Source: an uncultured Acetatifactor sp.
GTDB lineage: Bacteria; Bacillota; Clostridia; Lachnospirales; Lachnospiraceae
Reading direction: 5' to 3'
Length of the DNA stretch: 53,276 nt
Assembly (NCBI GenBank): GCA_910584435.1
Contig: CAJUAP010000028.1
Span: 1 to 53,276 of the forward strand
Part shown: in pieces, positions 50,003-53,276 of the stretch
Layout of the letters: every line of letters begins with the position of its first letter
Numbering within the stretch: position 1 is the stretch's first letter
Made by a program: the position numbers and the translations under genes
Notes under the pieces: generated by a model
Database searches by the model: none
What the model saw: only the letters and a program-made list of their open reading frames with translations
Told to the model about the DNA's origin: nothing

Positions 50003-51184
50003 ATGGACACAGAATTATTCCGAAAGCTTCTGCACAATCTTCTGAATGCAGAGGTCATAATATACGACAATGATATCCGTTCTCTCTCGGCTTTTGAAGA
50101 TGCCTGCTGTTTCCAAAAGGCGCTGCAGCCAATGTTTACGGTTGAATCTCTCTCCTACTTACTGAATTCCATGAATGACACCACCTTCTATGAAATTGTG
50201 GACAAACTGGATGTATGTCTGTTTTTCTTCCGGTTTAAGGAGAAGGTTTTTCTGATTGGGCCTTATGCCGGATCAGAATATTCTGACGAAAAAATGCAGA
50301 AGATACTGATTGCAAACAAAATGCCCGCATCCTATGCTACTTCCCTCAGGTTATACTATACTGCCATGCCGCTGCTTGCTGTCTATCAGATCCAGCGCAC
50401 CGTCACTGCATGCATGGTATCCTTTGATCCGCTGTTACATGAATATACATATCGAAGACTTCTGGGTTTTCAGGAAGAACCGAAAGAACCTAAGACATAC
50501 CTGCAGGATTCCATTAACTACAGTGACATATACAAGCGTTACCATATAGAAAACCGTCTGCTGAAGCTGATTGAAAAAGGTGAAGTCGAGAGTATCATTC
50601 AAGCTTATGACGAGATGCAGGATGAATCATCATCCCTTTTGGACCTGTATCTCAGTCCTGTCTATCAGAGCCCCATTTCCATCCTGCGTGCATTGGCGCG
50701 GAAAGCAGCAGAAAAAAGCGGCCTTTCCGTCATTACCATTGACCAGATTACCCAGAAATCTGTCCAGCGTCTCTCAGGCGCCAGCAATATCAAAAAACAG
50801 GGGCAATACTGTTATGAAATGCTGATCGAACTGACAGCCGCAGTGCGTAATCACCTTGTAAATACCAACGGTTACTCCCCTGCAATTGTCAAAGCCGTAG
50901 AATATCTTTCATTAAATTATACCCAGAATATCAGCCTGGAGTCGCTGTGCCGGATAACAGATTACTCGCCGTCCCATCTTGCCAAAATCTTCAAACAGGA
51001 AACCGGACGCACCATAACGCAGTACATCGCATACTTAAGATGCCGGCAGGCTGCTGAAATGCTCAGGGAAACAAGCCTGCCCATCCAGGAAATCAGCTGC
51101 TATGTAGGCTATACGGACAATAATTATTTTGTGAAAGTATTTAAGAAGGTTATGGGAACGACACCGTCAGAGTATAGAGCATGA
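50003..51184 (+). CDS. AraC-family regulator of the glycoside operon
   Basis: 393 residues. A long N-terminal sensor of about 270 residues (LLNAEVIIYDNDIRSLSAFE, FRFKEKVFLIGPYAGSEYS) is followed by the AraC DNA-binding domain: KAVEYLSLNYTQNISLESLC, SPSHLAKIFKQETGRTITQY, RCRQAAEMLRETSLPIQEIS, VGYTDNNYFVKVFKKVMG, TTPSEYRA. It is divergent from the transporter and glycosidase operon and presumably activates it when a glycoside is present. GAGG is about 9 nt before the ATG. Inducer unknown. Confidence 0.92.
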   Translation: MDTELFRKLLHNLLNAEVIIYDNDIRSLSAFEDACCFQKALQPMFTVESLSYLLNSMNDTTFYEIVDKLDVCLFFFRFKEKVFLIGPYAGSEYSDEKMQKILIANKMPASYATSLRLYYTAMPLLAVYQIQRTVTACMVSFDPLLHEYTYRRLLGFQEEPKEPKTYLQDSINYSDIYKRYHIENRLLKLIEKGEVESIIQAYDEMQDESSSLLDLYLSPVYQSPISILRALARKAAEKSGLSVITIDQITQKSVQRLSGASNIKKQGQYCYEMLIELTAAVRNHLVNTNGYSPAIVKAVEYLSLNYTQNISLESLCRITDYSPSHLAKIFKQETGRTITQYIAYLRCRQAAEMLRETSLPIQEISCYVGYTDNNYFVKVFKKVMGTTPSEYRA

Positions 51185-51390
51185 ATATTCCACGGTTCCA
51201 TGGCAAAAACACTTGTGAATGCTGTAGAAATCCCCTGTTATATAAAACCGAAACTGTTTCACATTGAAAAAGATGTACCATATTGAAGTTTTCTGCTTCA
51301 TTGCGGTACACCTTGATGTGGACAATAAGCTGTTTTTTACTATCCGCTTTCCCTGTACCTAATGGCATGGAAATGCCACAAAACCGTGAC

Positions 51391-51430
51391 ATTTGAAAAC
51401 TGAGAGCAAGACTGCCCTCGGTTTTCAAAT
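51391..51430. terminator. Bidirectional terminator between araC and the permease
   Basis: Long inverted repeat with arms starting ATTTGAAAAC and ending GTTTTCAAAT, inner GAG/CTC pairs, between two convergent genes. T-rich tails exist on both strands but are short. The remaining 51185-51390 shows no gene; a frame at 51150-51458 on the minus strand is not convincing. Confidence 0.65.
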
Positions 51431-51435
51431 AAAAA

Positions 51436-53160
51436 TCAATTATGCCGTAGTCTTTCAACCGTTGTTTTTTTCATCATACAGTTTACAAGCAGCAAGGGAA
51501 TCAACCAGCAAAAGGCAAATAAGATAGCTGCAAAGGCAATCATCATCCAAATTGGATAACTAAAAGCCGCATATTCAACGATCCCCTTAAACGCTTGAAA
51601 TGCCCCAAAAAGCAATACATTCCCAACTGTCAGACATAGAGCAAGTGATATAACCGCATACCAAAATCCTTCCATTTGGAGCATACGGCGACACTGTTTC
51701 TTTGTCATACCGATGCTTTCCATAACAGACAGTTCATGTCTGTGGGCCTCAATATTGGTAAACATGATATTGGCAAAATTGATGATGCCGATAAATGCCA
51801 GTACAAAAGCAATACCACCTCCTAAAGTATAGAGTGTGATTTTAGCAGAATATAGCCCCTCTGAAAGTTCAGCCTTTGAAGTTAAGGAAATCGTCCCCGC
51901 TTGATTACATAGTTCCCGCACAGAGGAAACCACTTGCTTTTCATTTGCTGAACTGACATCAATGCCAAGCCGGGAAATATAGGCATCGGGAGAAATACGT
52001 TCCATAACCGCATCACTGACGAAAATATATGGGGCATCTGTACTTAACCCGCCGTAATAACTGCCGGGAAGAAAACCACCAATGGGCAGTTCCCGCAAAT
52101 CCCCATCTACAACGGCCTCAAATTCGCTTATCTGCCCGCATCGGAAACGAACCACCGGATTACTCGGAAATAATTCCGGCTTGTCTGCAGCTAATAAGCC
52201 ATAATCCCCATTATAGAATCCCTCATAGTCCATATCATTTTGGGCGATATAGTCTTTGAGTTTTTCGGTCTCAATACTGACTAACTGCGTATAAAACCGA
52301 TTTGGGTATTGTCCGTAATAATCAGCTCCGGGGGGTTCCATCCCTTGTGACTGATATTTGTCCAGAATATATGAATAGAACATATCTTCTGAATATTCCG
52401 GAATAATCGTTTGTTCCCGCTGTAAGCTGATATTCCCGATACCCTCAATCGAATTCAACTCATTGATAAAATTCTCGTCAAAAAGTTGTTCTTGTTCACC
52501 CCTATAACCAAGGACAAGGGTTTGATTGGTAAGTTCAATATCATGCTCCATAGCACTGTCTATGAAGTTATCTGTATTCATGCTTTGAATTAAGAGTGCA
52601 GCAATCAAACAGGCAGTAATTCCTATAAAGATAGACAAAACAGCAAGGGCACTTTTCTTTTTTGTCCTCTGTATATTCCGCCAGGCCATGCCGGATGCTG
52701 AAAAATGTTTGCTTTTAAGTTTTGGCCTTATTTCTGTCACTTCACTTTGATAACGTGAAGCAGTTATGGGTGAAATCCTTTTTGCTATTTTGATGGGTTT
52801 GCGGATCGACAGCAAAACAGTGACAAGAGAAAACAACGCAGCGCCAATGTAAATAACCGGCCGTTGTGCTGCTATAATCCCCGTATTGGTTTCTGTAAGA
52901 GTGCGGAGCGCCAAAGGAATAACAAAATTTGATAGTGCAAAGCTGCCAAGCAGACCAGCAATAATTCCAAAACAAGCAGTTTTCACAGCCTGTCGTGAAA
53001 TGATTTTTCCGATTTGCGTTGAAGTCGTTCCTATTGTTCGTAACTGTCCATAAAACCGAACATCATTTGATACGGAAATGTAAAACACATTATAGATCAA
53101 AAGATACCCGCACAGAACAATTCCAAGTTGCGCAGAAGGTGTGACGAAGGCTGTGGCATG
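51436..53160 (-). pseudogene. FtsX-type ABC permease, N-terminally truncated
   Basis: About 575 residues of the C-terminal part of a MacB/FtsX-like permease, as found with antimicrobial-peptide export systems. YLLIYNVFYISVSNDVRFYG and LRTIGTTSTQIGKIISRQ lead into membrane helices, a large extracellular domain, and the final FtsX block (GGGIAFVLAFIGIINFANIM, HRHELSVMESIGMTKKQCRR). The first part with its start and first helix is missing: at about 53132-53160 the frame meets a tyrosine-integrase fragment. No ATPase partner is in the window. Probably non-functional unless started internally at a TTG (53100). Confidence 0.85.
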
Positions 53161-53276
53161 TAAAGTGTGGTAAAACCAATGCCTCCTTATGTTTCAATGC
53201 CGCCTTATGAAGTGCATCATTATTATATGCATCAATGATTCTGCTTAACGATCTGTCTAAATCCTGCTGTAAAAAC
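53132..53276 (-). pseudogene. Tyrosine integrase fragment, Tn916-like
   Basis: From the right edge the minus strand reads FLQQDLDRSLSRIIDAYNND, then ALHKAALKHKEALVLPHFTC and HSLRHTFC. This is the part of Tn916-type integrases just before and including the catalytic HxxRH box. The match ends at HTFC and the sequence passes into the permease. The short string CAGCCTTCGTCACACCTTC reads sensibly in both frames, so the two genes may have been joined through microhomology. Confidence 0.85.

Noticed and set aside
51150..51458. Minus-strand open frame of 102 codons between araC and the permease
   Set aside because: It runs through a terminator and into both genes, with no ribosome site or recognised motif.

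Overview
The window looks like chromosome of a Lachnospiraceae-type gut Clostridium: Gram-positive promoters and AGGAGG-type ribosome sites, a clostridial pyruvate phosphate dikinase, Gx/NusG-II redox proteins, a folBK fusion and many small clostridial conserved families. This assignment rests on gene content only; no rRNA is present. It is mostly core chromosome interrupted by mobile DNA at both edges and in the middle.

Layout. 1-320: start of a small gene running out of the window plus a gene fragment abutting ppdK, probably the edge of another mobile element. 320-6430: ppdK, divergent from a YbiT-like ABC-F ATPase and an overlapping PHP phosphoesterase, then a small acidic protein. 6600-14751 (minus): pheA, a DUF815 ATPase, ppx, ppk1, a DUF4177 protein, maf and a HAD phosphatase, with a minisatellite made from the 3' end of maf. 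15032-18658: a membrane-anchored DUF5050 protein, an ArsR zinc-type repressor, and an ApbE flavinyltransferase divergent from a NusG-II protein and a Gx transporter, which resembles part of an extracellular electron transfer set. 18684-23112 (minus): folate operon folC, folE, an HD hydrolase, folP, folBK. 23310-29210: CmpB-like membrane protein, MATE exporter, PH-domain protein, C39-like protein, mgtE with a long leader and an upstream ORF, and yigZ. 29417-32571: class A penicillin-binding protein and a small coiled-coil protein.

32836-40893 is the most unusual region: an integrated element of about 8 kb inside a tRNA-Thr(GGT) gene. The host tRNA is split at its anticodon loop. Its 3' half lies at 32802-32843 and its 5' half, with a consensus promoter, at 40886-40923. 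The two pieces rejoin on paper into a perfect 72-nt cloverleaf. A different intact tRNA-Thr(GGT) sits just inside the right end, followed by two 73-bp tandem units that each carry a tRNA 5' half and begin at the attachment core. The element carries a tyrosine integrase, a serine resolvase whose stop codon abuts the integrase start, an excisionase-like protein, an HNH endonuclease, a GNPxGRP small-terminase-like protein, a replication-initiator-like protein behind a promoter and attenuator, an anchored secreted protein and a ribbon-helix-helix protein. Nine-base TCTAACAAA repeats near both ends look like integrase arm sites. No capsid, portal, relaxase or conjugation gene is visible, so it is best read as a phage-satellite-like or plasmid-like integrative element.

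41152-51184: a glycoside-use locus (GH78, xylose-isomerase-like TIM barrel, GH1, GH2 and a GPH-family transporter) with a divergent AraC regulator. 51436-53276: an FtsX-type ABC permease whose N-terminus is joined to a fragment of a Tn916-like integrase, marking a second scarred mobile-element junction. A 32-bp palindromic repeat with a conserved loop occurs in three intergenic regions.
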